From the NCBI RefSeq assembly GCF_900109945.1, contig NZ_FOBX01000002.1, positions 434,001-498,000 of the forward strand: a DNA stretch of 64,000 bases. Reading direction: 5' to 3'. Both the position numbers and the translations under genes were made by a program. The notes beneath the pieces are model-generated. The model made no database searches. It had not been told where the DNA came from and saw only the letters and a program-made list of their open reading frames with translations. Positions within the stretch are counted from its first letter, which is position 1; every line of letters starts with the position of its first letter. Positions 54,136 to 63,319 of this stretch are shown piece after piece. The DNA is from Bradyrhizobium sp. OK095 (GTDB lineage Bacteria; Pseudomonadota; Alphaproteobacteria; Rhizobiales; Xanthobacteraceae).

Positions 54136-54854
54136 AACGCGTTGCGCAGCAGCGGGTACTTTGCTTCCAGGCCGTCGAGGTTGAAGGTGAATTCGACGAC
54201 GCGCTCGGGGGCTGCGACGATTTCTGCGGCGGGCGGGGCGAACTGCGGCAGAAGCGTTGCCATGGCGGCAGGCGTGGCCAGCGGCGGCCTTACGGCGGGC
54301 GCGGTGCGTGACGCCGTTGCGGCAGACGCGGCGACCGGCGACCTCACGGCAGGTGCGACGAACGGCGCCCTCGCAGCGGGCGCCCTGAGCGATGGTATCT
54401 CGGCAGGCGCGGTGAACGAGGCCATCGCAGCACGCGCCGCAAGCGGTGCGGCCGGGGCGAGCGGCGCTTCGGTGATCTCGGCGAGAACGTCCGGCTTGGG
54501 ATCGAGCCTGACCGGCACGGCGGTCTCGGGGACAATGTGCACGGCCTTCGGCTGCACGGTCTGCGCCTGCGCCTGATCACGCGGAAACACCCGGGGCATG
54601 GTGGCCGGCGACCAGCCGAAGGCGGTGGTGACGCTTGCGGCGGCCGCGGCGACGTCCCCGCCGGTCGCGATGGCGCGCCAGGTCTGGACGGCGCGTTTGG
54701 CTTCCTGGATGTTTTCGAGGAATGCGATCTCGGAGTGATAGCGGCGCCAGCGTCCGGTCTCGAACATTTCAGAGAGATGTTCCAGCCGCTGCTCGGCGAG
54801 AGCGCACCAGCGTGCCGCAAGTTCGCGGTGACCGGTGCTTTGGCGATGTGTCAT
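54132..54854 (-). CDS. TIGR03809-like hypothetical protein
   Basis: A 240-residue protein. The N-terminal part (HRELAARWCALAEQRLEHLS, then RWRRYHSEIAFLENIQEAKR) is a compact helical domain resembling TIGR03809. Residues 90-215 are Ala/Pro-rich and repetitive (APAARAPFVAPAVR and similar), and the end (FTFNLDGLEAKYPLLRNAF) is conserved-looking. ATG 54854 is chosen. It sits tail-to-tail with the TIGR03808-type gene, an association I recall from related genomes. Confidence 0.72.
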   Translation of the reverse strand: MTHRQSTGHRELAARWCALAEQRLEHLSEMFETGRWRRYHSEIAFLENIQEAKRAVQTWRAIATGGDVAAAAASVTTAFGWSPATMPRVFPRDQAQAQTVQPKAVHIVPETAVPVRLDPKPDVLAEITEAPLAPAAPLAARAAMASFTAPAEIPSLRAPAARAPFVAPAVRSPVAASAATASRTAPAVRPPLATPAAMATLLPQFAPPAAEIVAAPERVVEFTFNLDGLEAKYPLLRNAF

Positions 54855-55341
54855 GAACCAGCCCGTCAGGAGAAAAATACGGACGCGGGGGACGCAACGC
54901 ACACACGAATCAATTTAGACGCGACATGAATATTTTGTGGAAAAGTTTTGACTTGTCCAGCAACGACACGGCTTTCGTCTTGAAAGACCGTAGTCGTGCG
55001 GAGTTCTCAGGCATTTCCGAGTCAAGCTTCGCGCAAGCATGACGGACTTGCGGTGGACCTGAACGAGGTCGGCGATGGGCGCAGCCGCGATCGCTCAACC
55101 GCAGGCTGATCCCATACATCGCTTCAAGGAATCGGATGCCAAAAAAGAAAAGACCCGTCCGGGGGGACAACCGGACGGGTCGAGCCATATGGGCGCTTGG
55201 GGTGGATGGGCGCTCGCGCCTAATATGACTTATGGGGAGGGATGACCGCTCCCACATAATTTGGTCGTGGCAGCCGGCTGAACGTTCAATGCGGCGTTCG
55301 ATTTTTCGACCTTCGCGCGGCGCGCAATCTTGTCGCAGCCG
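54855..55341. other. Intergenic region with the terminator of the subtilase operon
   Basis: About 490 bases. It holds a strong minus-strand hairpin (55141-55181) and, between that and the subtilase stop, about 160 bases of untranslated trailer. Nothing else is recognised. Confidence 0.5.
55141..55181 (-). terminator. Intrinsic terminator of the sigma/anti-sigma/subtilase operon
   Basis: GACCCGTCCGG and CCGGACGGGTC form an 11-base-pair stem with an 8-base loop. On the minus strand the stem is followed by CTTTTCTTTTTT. It lies about 160 bases after the subtilase stop. Confidence 0.82.
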
Positions 55342-57054
55342 CTATCGCGTCGCCGGCCTATCCGCCTGAGAAATCGCGGATTTATCGCCTGCGCTCGACA
55401 ACGAGGGTTGCTCTATTGCGCGGATGCCGGGCTCGTCGCGACGTGGCTGCGCATCTTCACGTTTTGTTGTACCGGACGCAGCCGCAACCGGCGTCGTGCT
55501 GTCGGCAGGAACAGCCATGACTGCGGCAAAAGCATCCGCCTCGCCGTCACCAAACAGTTCGTCACGCCCGGGCGAGCCGAGGTCGCGCGCGGTCTTCGCC
55601 AGCGTCATGCGCAGCGCTTCCGGCTTGAGCGCATAATTGCGCTCGAGCAGCAGCGCCGCGACGCCGGAGACATAGGCGGCCGAGAACGAGGTCCCCGACG
55701 TCATCTGGTATTTGCCGTCGGGCGCCGGCAGGAAGATGTCGACGCCGGGCGCGGCCAGCGCGATGTAATTGCCGCGGTTGGACGCCGAGAACAGCCTGTC
55801 CTGCTGATCGGTCGCACTGACCGCGATCACGTTGGGATTGGCGGCGGGATAAAGCGGCGGCGATTTCGCGCCCGCATTGCCGGCGGCTGCGATCAGCACC
55901 AGCCCGCGCCCGGCGGTCGCGGCGATAGCGCGCTCGATCACGGCATCCTTCGGGCCGGCGAAGCTCATATTGACGATCTGCGCGCCGTGCTCCGCGGCGT
56001 AGTTCAGCGAGCGCAGGATGATGTAGGACGAGCTCTCGGCGCCGCCCGTGGTGCCGCCGAAGGCGCGGATGGCGATGATGCGCGCCTCGGGCGCGCTGCC
56101 CATCAGCTTGGCATGCGCCACGATGGCGCCAGCGATGCCGGTGCCGTGGACGTGCGGTCCCTCGGTGCTGCCGAGCGCATCAAAATTGTCGGAGATAGAA
56201 TTGGCGAGCTCGGGATGCTTGGCGTCGATGCCGGAATCGATCACGGCCACCGTCACGTTGGCACCGTGCGCCAGCGTGTGCGCCTGCGGCAGACGGAGTT
56301 TGGTCAGTGCATATTGCGCCGGATCACCCTCGGTCGGCACAGACGATTTCTGGTCCTGGAGCACGTAACGGAAATTCGGCTGAACCGAGCGCACGCTGGC
56401 GTCGGCGGCGAATTCGCGCCGCACCGTCTCGGAAGGCCGGCCATCCGTGATGCGGAACAGGCCGAACGTCGCCCCGATCAGCGGGAAATTCTCGGATGCG
56501 ATACGCGCGAGGCCGTGGCGGCGCGCAAGCGCGTCGGCCTCGGTCACCGACAGCGCGCTGTCGATCTCGGCAACGAATTCGTTGGCGATGGTGCGCAAGT
56601 CGACGGCGGCCAGCGTGTTGTTGCCACGCCCCTTGCTCGCGCTCTTCTTGCCCGACTTGCCGGTGCCCTCACCGCCCGCATTTGGCTGCGCCAGGCATTC
56701 GCCGCCATCGTCGCGATAGGGCGCCGTGCAGGCGGGGTAGAGGTTCGGGGAGTAGCGCGCATAAGGCAGCACCGGCGTCGGTACCATCCGCGCCGAAATC
56801 CTCGATGTCACAATCGGGCCGGGCCCGGGGCCGCGGCCGACGACCACCGCTCTGGCGGCAACACCCGAACTGGCGCGCCCGGCGATGCTCGGAGAGATGG
56901 TCGGCGTGCGCGAGGGGAGGCTGATGGTGGGCGTGCGCATGATCGCCTGCGCCTGCGCAACCTCGACGCCGAGACAGCCGGCGAGCAGCAGCGCGGCTCC
57001 GACCGAGGAAGCATAGGCCCCGGCTCGCACCTTACTCTCGGACTTGCGCGTCAT
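55342..57054 (-). CDS. S8 subtilisin-like peptidase, probable lipoprotein
   Basis: A 570-residue subtilase. The signal ends in a lipobox (LAGC, Cys27), so membrane anchoring is likely; signal peptidase I cleavage after AQA is an alternative. Residues 40-150 are Pro/Gly/Ser-rich and basic. A propeptide-like domain (about 155-230) has ANEFVAEID, TEADALARRHGL, GLFRIT and VRSVQPNFRY. The catalytic domain follows: Asp273 (VIDSGID), His303 (HVHGTGIAG), Asn393 (AAGNAG) and Ser456 (GTSFSAAYVSG). The C-terminal 60 residues are disordered. It is the third gene of an ECF sigma operon, 15 bases after the anti-sigma gene. Confidence 0.92.
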   Translation of the reverse strand: MTRKSESKVRAGAYASSVGAALLLAGCLGVEVAQAQAIMRTPTISLPSRTPTISPSIAGRASSGVAARAVVVGRGPGPGPIVTSRISARMVPTPVLPYARYSPNLYPACTAPYRDDGGECLAQPNAGGEGTGKSGKKSASKGRGNNTLAAVDLRTIANEFVAEIDSALSVTEADALARRHGLARIASENFPLIGATFGLFRITDGRPSETVRREFAADASVRSVQPNFRYVLQDQKSSVPTEGDPAQYALTKLRLPQAHTLAHGANVTVAVIDSGIDAKHPELANSISDNFDALGSTEGPHVHGTGIAGAIVAHAKLMGSAPEARIIAIRAFGGTTGGAESSSYIILRSLNYAAEHGAQIVNMSFAGPKDAVIERAIAATAGRGLVLIAAAGNAGAKSPPLYPAANPNVIAVSATDQQDRLFSASNRGNYIALAAPGVDIFLPAPDGKYQMTSGTSFSAAYVSGVAALLLERNYALKPEALRMTLAKTARDLGSPGRDELFGDGEADAFAAVMAVPADSTTPVAAASGTTKREDAQPRRDEPGIRAIEQPSLSSAGDKSAISQADRPATR

Positions 57055-57069
57055 CGGTGCAGCGGCGCC

Positions 57070-57765
57070 TTACGGCGCCGCGACGGCGAGGTTGACGAAC
57101 TTCTCGCGCTGCATCCTGCCGAGCAGCGTGGCGAGATCGTCCTGGCTCATCGCCTTGTCGAACTGAAGGCGGAACATGCCGCCCTTGGCATCGCCGATGA
57201 TCGACGCCTGGTAGCTGTCGAGCAATGCGGTGATGTCGGCAACCCGCGCCTCGGGCGTGAAGCGCACCAGCGCGCGGGCCGGTGTTGCGGATGCACCGAG
57301 TTCGCGCGTGATCGGGGCGCCGGTCGACAGCGAGGCGGTCTGGAAGGTCGCGGTCTGGTTCTTCATCAGCACGGCGCCAATGATGCCGGCTTGCAGCAGC
57401 AGCGCGATGGCACCCAGGCTCGCCGACCAGGCCAGCGTGCGGGGCGACAGGCTCGAGAAGAAGGTCGCGATGCGCGCCGAGAGCGGCAGTGAACCGATCG
57501 GCCGCGCCGGCTCGGCGTCGATCGTGGCGAACAGCTTCTGCATCGCCCGCGCCGACGGAGCACCCAGGCTCTCGTTCAGATGGATGGTCTCTTCGTACTC
57601 GCCGCGGATCGCGGCATATTGCCTCGCAAGCGCCGGATCATTCGCCAGCGCTTCCTCGACGCGGTGGGCGTCGCGCGCGCTCAGCGTGCCGGCGGCGTGC
57701 CAGGGCAGCAGCAGTTCAATTTCACTGGGCTCTTGCTCCAGCATCTTCTTGCTCAAAGCCATCAT
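57070..57765 (-). CDS. Membrane anti-sigma factor with propeptide-like periplasmic domain
   Basis: A 231-residue one-span protein. The cytoplasmic part (1-110) has the anti-sigma opening (IELLLPWHAAGTLSARDAHR), with His23 but no zinc-binding cysteines. The membrane segment is about 112-134. The periplasmic part (163-231) reads RALVRFTPEARVADITALLD, YQASIIGDAKGGMFRLQF and SQDDLATLLGRMQREKF. Its strand-helix-strand-helix pattern resembles S8 peptidase propeptides, including that of the neighbouring subtilase (GMFRL against GLFRI). It overlaps the sigma gene by 4 bases. Confidence 0.83.
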   Translation of the reverse strand: MMALSKKMLEQEPSEIELLLPWHAAGTLSARDAHRVEEALANDPALARQYAAIRGEYEETIHLNESLGAPSARAMQKLFATIDAEPARPIGSLPLSARIATFFSSLSPRTLAWSASLGAIALLLQAGIIGAVLMKNQTATFQTASLSTGAPITRELGASATPARALVRFTPEARVADITALLDSYQASIIGDAKGGMFRLQFDKAMSQDDLATLLGRMQREKFVNLAVAAP

Positions 57766-58331
57766 GGCCAGCCTCGCTCAATGCCGGCTGCCTTCAGCAG
57801 TTCGGCCAATTTCTTGCGCGCATAGAACAAGCGCGTCTTCACAGTGTTCTCCGGAATGCCAACGATTTCGGCCACTTCTTCCACGGATTTCTCGTGGTAG
57901 TAGACGAGATCGACGATTTCCCGATGGTCCGGCGAGAGGCCCGTCAGACACTCCCGCAACGCTTCACTGGTATCCTTCTTCTGCACCACCGTTTCCGGAT
58001 TGTCGGACGAATCCTCAATCGCGTTCGCGGCGTCGTCGTCCAACTCAAAATCCTTCCTGCGCCGGAGCGCCGAGAGGGCCTTGAATCGGGTGATTGCCAG
58101 CAGCCAGGTGGAAACGGCGGATCGGCCCTCGAATTTGCCGGCTTGACGCCAGACGTCGAGAAACACCTCGCTGATGAGGTCTTCCGCCGCCTGCTCGTCC
58201 CGCACGAGCCTCAGCCCGAACCTGTAAACCCTGACATGGTGCCGCCCGTACAGCACCTGCATGGCAAGCCGGTCACCCTGAGCGATCCTGGCGATGAGGA
58301 CCTCGTCCGTAGCCGCCTGTGTCACGCTCAA
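57762..58331 (-). CDS. ECF-family RNA polymerase sigma factor
   Basis: A 189-residue sigma factor. Region 2 has YGRHHVRVYRFGLRLVRDEQ, AEDLISEVFLDVWRQ and STWLLAITRFKALS; region 4 has LRECLTGLSPDHREIVDLVY and VEEVAEIVGIPENTVKTRLF. It is the first gene of a three-gene operon with its anti-sigma factor (4-base overlap) and a subtilase. The start is TTG 58331 or GTG 58325; no good ribosome site is visible, so expression may be low. Its promoter target cannot be assigned. Confidence 0.93.
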   Translation of the reverse strand: MSVTQAATDEVLIARIAQGDRLAMQVLYGRHHVRVYRFGLRLVRDEQAAEDLISEVFLDVWRQAGKFEGRSAVSTWLLAITRFKALSALRRRKDFELDDDAANAIEDSSDNPETVVQKKDTSEALRECLTGLSPDHREIVDLVYYHEKSVEEVAEIVGIPENTVKTRLFYARKKLAELLKAAGIERGWP

Positions 58332-58769
58332 TGCCCGTCTCGCAAAGTTGGTCGGGTCGGAGCGGCGGACGGTTCGACGGGAGGAGCGAAATTCTTCAAC
58401 CTACCGCAGTCATACGGGGGCTTGTGTGATCTACCCCACATACGCGAACTTTCCTTTTGCCACCCGCCACGGTTGGCTGCCTCGCTCAAGAACGGTAACA
58501 TAGTAATGAAGCACTTTCCTGCGCAATGCCGCCCCAGTGCAGACGGCCCGACATGCATGGAACCATAGCAGCCCTGCACGACATATGTCTCACCAAGCCC
58601 TGTTTTGGCTCGACCGCATCGCCAGCGATGCCTAATTGCCGGCAAATTCCACCTGCCGGCCGCCTTCACCCTGTACTGCGCTGCACCGTTTGGATTCGGT
58701 TTCAAAGGATACCAAACCTAAAGGCTTGCCACGTAGATTTTTGGGCTGAGCTCCACCATTGGCGGGACA
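58332..58769. other. Divergent intergenic region
   Basis: The 438 bases between the sigma factor and the diguanylate cyclase genes. A minus-strand stretch with GGAAAGTT near 58448 could be the -35 of an ECF promoter for the sigma operon, but no clear -10 partner was found. No gene is supported. Confidence 0.45.
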
Positions 58770-59927
58770 ATGAGCACGGCCGCGACGTCCTTACCGGAGA
58801 GGAATGCCGCTGAGGTCGCGGATCTCGTTCTCATGCCCGACGCCGCTGCGCCCGAGGTGCGGGCGCGCCGGACCCGGCAGCGTCGGCAGATGTATGTCGG
58901 CCAGGTCGCGAGCTACTCGCTCGGCGCCTTCGTCCTGCTGCTCTACGGCTATGACGGCACTGTTGCGATGCACGTTCCGTCGCTGTTCTGGGTCGGCGGC
59001 CTCTCGATCATCGGCATCTTCGTCGTGATGTCGGAAGCCGGCGTCGGCGACAGGCATACTGACCACTATCTCACCGTCTTCCAGATCTCGGCGCATATGG
59101 CGCTGCAGTTCGTGTTCCTGCTGTCGGCGCCGACCATCGGCATCGCCTTCATCTGCGTGCTGTTCCTGATCTTCGCCTTCGGCACGCTGCGCATGACCTC
59201 GGCGCAGGCGATGATCACATGGGCGATCGCGACCACCGGCCTCGCCGCCGTCTTCCTCGTGTCCGATCTGCCGATCGGCATGCCCGTTGCCACGAGGCTG
59301 CAGCGGACTGCCTCGATGCTGTGTTTCGTGCTGGTGATCGGCCAGTGCGCCTTCCTCGGCCTGTTCGGCGCCACGCTGCGCAAGATCCTGTACCGGCGCA
59401 GCATCGAGCTGAAGGATGCCTATCGGCGCATCGAGGAGCTGGCAGAGCTCGATGAGCTCACCGGCTCCTACAATCGCCGCTGCATCATGCGGCTTCTCGA
59501 CGCAGAGATGGAAAAGTCGCGTCAGGCATCGACGCCTTGCGCGATCGCGCTGATCGACCTCGACTGGTTCAAGCGCATCAACGACGCCCACGGCCATCCC
59601 GTGGGCGACGAGGTGCTGCGCACCTTCGCCATCACCATTTTCGCGAACATCCGCCCGGACGACTGTTTTGGTCGCTACGGCGGCGAGGAATTTTTGCTGC
59701 TGCTGCCCGACACCGCGGGCGATGCCGCCTCGCGCATGATGGAGCGGCTGCGCGGCATCGTCGCTGATCTCGACTGGAGCGCATTTGCCCCCGGCATGCG
59801 CGTGACGATTTCCGCGGGCGTCGTGACGCTCCGCGACGCCGATACTGCCGATACATTTCTCGCGCGCGCCGACAGCGCGCTCTATTCCGCCAAGGCGCAA
59901 GGGCGCAACCGTATCGCCACGAGCTGA
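58770..59927 (+). CDS. Diguanylate cyclase with six-span membrane sensor
   Basis: A 385-residue protein making cyclic di-GMP. About six membrane segments lie between 44 and 205, then a helical linker and a GGDEF domain (222-383) with LDELTGSYNRR, the active-site loop GGEEF (304-308) and ISAGVVTLRDAD. An RxxD inhibitory site is present (RPDD 295-298, five residues before GGEEF), so product inhibition is expected. No EAL domain. The sensor resembles the MASE-like group but the ligand is unknown. Confidence 0.93.
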   Translation: MSTAATSLPERNAAEVADLVLMPDAAAPEVRARRTRQRRQMYVGQVASYSLGAFVLLLYGYDGTVAMHVPSLFWVGGLSIIGIFVVMSEAGVGDRHTDHYLTVFQISAHMALQFVFLLSAPTIGIAFICVLFLIFAFGTLRMTSAQAMITWAIATTGLAAVFLVSDLPIGMPVATRLQRTASMLCFVLVIGQCAFLGLFGATLRKILYRRSIELKDAYRRIEELAELDELTGSYNRRCIMRLLDAEMEKSRQASTPCAIALIDLDWFKRINDAHGHPVGDEVLRTFAITIFANIRPDDCFGRYGGEEFLLLLPDTAGDAASRMMERLRGIVADLDWSAFAPGMRVTISAGVVTLRDADTADTFLARADSALYSAKAQGRNRIATS

Positions 59928-59990
59928 CCAATCCATTTCCCCCCGGCGCGTGAGAATCCGCCGCCGGACCGAACGCTCCAGGACAGGGCT

Positions 59991-61094
59991 ATGAGATCGA
60001 AATCCGCCAAACCATCCGAAAACCTGCTGGAGGAATTGCAGGCTGCGCTGTCGCACGGCACCGTTGCGCGCCGGGTCGAGACGCTGCGCCGCGTCACCGA
60101 TCTCTTCGTAGGCAGTTTGGTGGAGTATTCAGACGAGCACGTCCGCGTGTTCGACGACGTATTCCAGTGCCTGGTCGAGCAGATCGAGATTTCGGCCCGG
60201 GCGCTGCTCGCCGACCGTCTCGCACCGGTCGCGGCCGCGCCGCCCAAAATCATCCGCACGCTTGCACTCGACGAAGTCATCGAGGTCGCCGGCCCCGTGC
60301 TGTCGAAATCGGAACGGCTGGACGAGGCAACCCTGATCGAGATCGCGCACACGCGCGGCCAGGCGCATCTCAAGGCGATCTCGCTGCGGCGGGTGCTGTC
60401 GGAAGCGCTGACCGACGTGCTGGTAACGCGCGGCGACGAGGACGTGGTGCAATCGACTGTCGGCAATCCAGGCGCGCAGCTCTCCGAGGGAAGCCTCACC
60501 GACCTCGTTGCGCGCGCCGAACGCGACGATGATCTTGCCACCTGTATCGGCCTGCGGCCCGACCTGCCGCGCCATCACTATCTGAAGCTGATCGCGAAGG
60601 CGTCCCTGAACGTCCGCAGGAAGCTCGAGGCCGCGCATCCGGAGCTCGCGGACGAAGTGTCGAGCGTGGTCCAGGAAGTGGCCCAGCGGGTTCGCGCCGC
60701 CGCCATGACCCGGCAGACCGAGATGTCACGCGCGCTGGTGAGATCGCTTCACGAGGACGGCCGCCTCAACGAATTCCAGGTCAGCACCTTTGCCGAGCAA
60801 GGCAAGTTCGACGAGACCAATGCGGGGCTCGCGGCGCTGGCAGGCGTCGCGGTCGAGACCGCCGAAAACATGATGATCGAGAGCCGCGCCGAGGGCGTGA
60901 TGATCCTCGCCAAGGTCGCGGGCATGCAATGGTCGAGCGTGCGCGCGATCATTGCCATGCGCGAAAAGCTCTCAGGCGGCCCGCAGACCGACATGCTGAC
61001 GCTGCGCGATACCTACGAGGCGCTGCGCTCATCGACCGCACAGCAGGTGCTGCGCTTCCATCGCATGCAGCAGGGCGCGGCGCCGGCGGCGTGA
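59991..61094 (+). CDS. DUF2336 domain-containing protein
   Basis: A 367-residue helical protein with DUF2336 features: LRRVTDLFVGSLVEYSDEHV, FDDVFQCLVEQIEISARALL, IRTLALDEVIEVAGPVLSKS and LKAISLRRVLSEALTDVLV with VVQSTVGNPGAQLSEGSL. The C-terminal half (FQVSTFAEQGKFDETNAGLA onward) is also typical. It starts 63 bases after the cyclase gene, so the two may be co-transcribed. This is the second member in the window. Confidence 0.87.
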   Translation: MRSKSAKPSENLLEELQAALSHGTVARRVETLRRVTDLFVGSLVEYSDEHVRVFDDVFQCLVEQIEISARALLADRLAPVAAAPPKIIRTLALDEVIEVAGPVLSKSERLDEATLIEIAHTRGQAHLKAISLRRVLSEALTDVLVTRGDEDVVQSTVGNPGAQLSEGSLTDLVARAERDDDLATCIGLRPDLPRHHYLKLIAKASLNVRRKLEAAHPELADEVSSVVQEVAQRVRAAAMTRQTEMSRALVRSLHEDGRLNEFQVSTFAEQGKFDETNAGLAALAGVAVETAENMMIESRAEGVMILAKVAGMQWSSVRAIIAMREKLSGGPQTDMLTLRDTYEALRSSTAQQVLRFHRMQQGAAPAA

Positions 61095-61111
61095 GACTGC
61101 CGCGAACGGCG

Positions 61112-63316
61112 TCAGGCGTCAGGCATGCGATGCAGCAGCTTGTCGAGCGTGATCGGGTATTCCCGGACCCGTATCCCGGTCGCGTTGTAGACGGCGTTGG
61201 CCAGCGCCGCGGCGACGCCGCATAACCCCAGCTCACCGATCCCCTTGGCTTTCATCGGCGACGACATCGGATCCGTTTCGTCCAGGAAGATCGTATCCTG
61301 GTGCGGGATGTCGGCATGAACCGGAACCTCGTAGCCGGCGAGATCGTGATTGACGAAGAAACCGGAGCGCTTGTCCACCGCCAGCTCTTCCATGAGCGCC
61401 GCGCCGACGCCCATCGTCATGGCACCGATCACCTGGCTACGCGCGGTCGTCGGGTTGAGGATACGGCCTGCGGCGCAAACGGCAAGCATCCGGCGGACAC
61501 GAATCTCGGCCGTCGCCACGTCGACGCCGAGCTCGACGAAATGCGCGCCGAACGTCGATTGCTGATGGGTCTTGGCAAGGTCGCCGTACTCGATCGAATC
61601 CTCTGCCGCGAGTTCGCCGTCCGACGCCGCCTGCCCAAGCGGAACGCTTCGGTTGCCCGCAGTGACCTGCCCATCCGTGAAGGCAATTTCAGCGGAGTTG
61701 AAGCCGAGCTTCTGCGCCACGGCCTCGCGCAGCTTGACGCAAGCAGCATAGACACCCGAGGTCGAATTGTTCGCGCCGAACTGGCCGCCGGAGCCTGCGG
61801 ATACCGGGAAGCTGGAGTCGCCGAGACGCACGACGACCTTTTCCAAAGGCACCCCCATCATCTCCGCCGCGGTCTGGGCGATGATGGTATAGCTGCCGGT
61901 TCCGATATCGGTCATGTCGGTCTCGACGGTCACAGTCCCGCCTCTGTCGAGACGAACGCGCGCCCCCGACTTCATCAGAAGATTGTTGCGGAAGGCTGCA
62001 GCCACGCCCATTCCGATAAGCCAACGACCGTCGCGCTGCTTGCCGGGCTCGGCATTCCGCTTGTTCCAGCCGAAGCGCTCCGCGCCGATCCGCATGCATT
62101 CGACGAGTTGCCGCTGAGAGAACGGACGATTCGGATGCTCGGGATCGACCTGGGTGTCGTTGCGCGCACGAAATTCGATGGGGTCGAGACCCAGCCGCTC
62201 TGCCATCTCGTCCATGGCGATCTCCAACGCCATCATGCCCGGCGCCTCGCCGGGCGCGCGCATGGCGTTGCCCTCGGGCAGATCGAGCATGGCGAGACGC
62301 AGCGCCGTCATCCGGTTCTCGCCGGCATAGAGCAAACGCGTCTGTTGGACCGCCGTCTCCGGCCTGCCCTCCGGCAAATTGCCCGACCAGCTCTCGTGTC
62401 CGATCGCCGTGATCTTGCCGTCCCTGCCAGCACCGATACGAATGCGCTGGATCGTCGCCGGACGATGCGTCGTGTTGTTGAACATCAGAGGCCGCTGCAT
62501 GGCGACCTTGACCGGACGGTTGGCGGCGCGGGCGCCTAGCGCTGCGAGGACGGCATCGGCGCGAAGGAATAGTTTGCCGCCGAAGCCGCCGCCGATGAAG
62601 GGCGAAATCAGGCGAACGTTTTCCTTGGGCAGGCCTAGCGTCTTCGCAACGTCCCCGGTGGTCCAGGCAATCATCTGGTTGGAGGTCCAGAGCGTGAGCT
62701 TGTCCCCTTCCCACGCCGCCATCGACGCGTGCGGCTCCATCATCGCATGGGCCTGATCCGGCGTAGTGTAGGTCGCATCGAGCTGTACCGGCGAAGACGC
62801 GAAGGCACCGGGAAAATCACCGACGGTCGTGTCCGGCTGATCGTCACCGCGTCCGGGAGGCTTGGCGGCCCCGTCCCGTCCGGCGGAAAGGTCGAACGAA
62901 CCCTTCGCTGCGGCGTAATCGACCTTGACGAGCTGGGCTGCGGCGCGGGCTTGCTCGAATGTTTCGGCGACGACGACCGCGACCGCCTGATGATAATGGT
63001 CAATGTCGGGCCCGCCGAGCAGCTTTGCCGTGTTGTAATTGCCTTTACCGAGCTTGCCGGCATTCTCCGCCGTGACGATCGCGATGATGCCGGGCGCGGA
63101 CCTGGCACGAGACAGATCCATCGAAGCAATCCGGCCCTTGGCGATGGCCGCCCCAACAATGTAGCCGTAGGCGGGGCTGGCGGGACGATCGTGCCACTCA
63201 TAGGCATAGGTCGCCCGTCCCGTGGTCTTCAGCGGGCCGTCGATCCGGCTGGTCGCATGACCGATGACCTTGAGCTGATCGATCGGGTTGGTGGTCGCAG
63301 GCGTGTCGAACTTCAT
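61112..63316 (-). CDS. Molybdopterin-binding subunit of a xanthine-dehydrogenase-type hydroxylase
   Basis: A 734-residue large subunit of the molybdenum hydroxylase family (YagR/XdhA-like). Family parts visible: VIGHATSRIDGPLKTTGRATYA, ITAENAG-like IVTAENAGKLGKGN, FIGGGFGGKLFLRADAVLAA, MRAPGEAPGMMALEIAMDEM and the C-terminal KGIGELGLCGVAAALANAVY, where Glu is the likely base at the Mo centre. The substrate is probably an aldehyde or N-heterocycle. Three bases separate it from the FAD subunit gene. The 2Fe-2S subunit would lie outside the window. Confidence 0.92.
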   Translation of the reverse strand: MKFDTPATTNPIDQLKVIGHATSRIDGPLKTTGRATYAYEWHDRPASPAYGYIVGAAIAKGRIASMDLSRARSAPGIIAIVTAENAGKLGKGNYNTAKLLGGPDIDHYHQAVAVVVAETFEQARAAAQLVKVDYAAAKGSFDLSAGRDGAAKPPGRGDDQPDTTVGDFPGAFASSPVQLDATYTTPDQAHAMMEPHASMAAWEGDKLTLWTSNQMIAWTTGDVAKTLGLPKENVRLISPFIGGGFGGKLFLRADAVLAALGARAANRPVKVAMQRPLMFNNTTHRPATIQRIRIGAGRDGKITAIGHESWSGNLPEGRPETAVQQTRLLYAGENRMTALRLAMLDLPEGNAMRAPGEAPGMMALEIAMDEMAERLGLDPIEFRARNDTQVDPEHPNRPFSQRQLVECMRIGAERFGWNKRNAEPGKQRDGRWLIGMGVAAAFRNNLLMKSGARVRLDRGGTVTVETDMTDIGTGSYTIIAQTAAEMMGVPLEKVVVRLGDSSFPVSAGSGGQFGANNSTSGVYAACVKLREAVAQKLGFNSAEIAFTDGQVTAGNRSVPLGQAASDGELAAEDSIEYGDLAKTHQQSTFGAHFVELGVDVATAEIRVRRMLAVCAAGRILNPTTARSQVIGAMTMGVGAALMEELAVDKRSGFFVNHDLAGYEVPVHADIPHQDTIFLDETDPMSSPMKAKGIGELGLCGVAAALANAVYNATGIRVREYPITLDKLLHRMPDA

Positions 63317-63319
63317 GGC

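Noticed and set aside
55330..57492. A 720-codon frame antisense to the subtilase and anti-sigma genes
   Set aside because: Same artefact of high GC third positions; the minus-strand genes have intact catalytic motifs and a four-base overlap.
58440..58470. GGAAAGTT on the minus strand as the -35 of an ECF autoregulatory promoter
   Set aside because: No matching -10 element at 15-18 bases could be identified, and the sigma subgroup is unknown.
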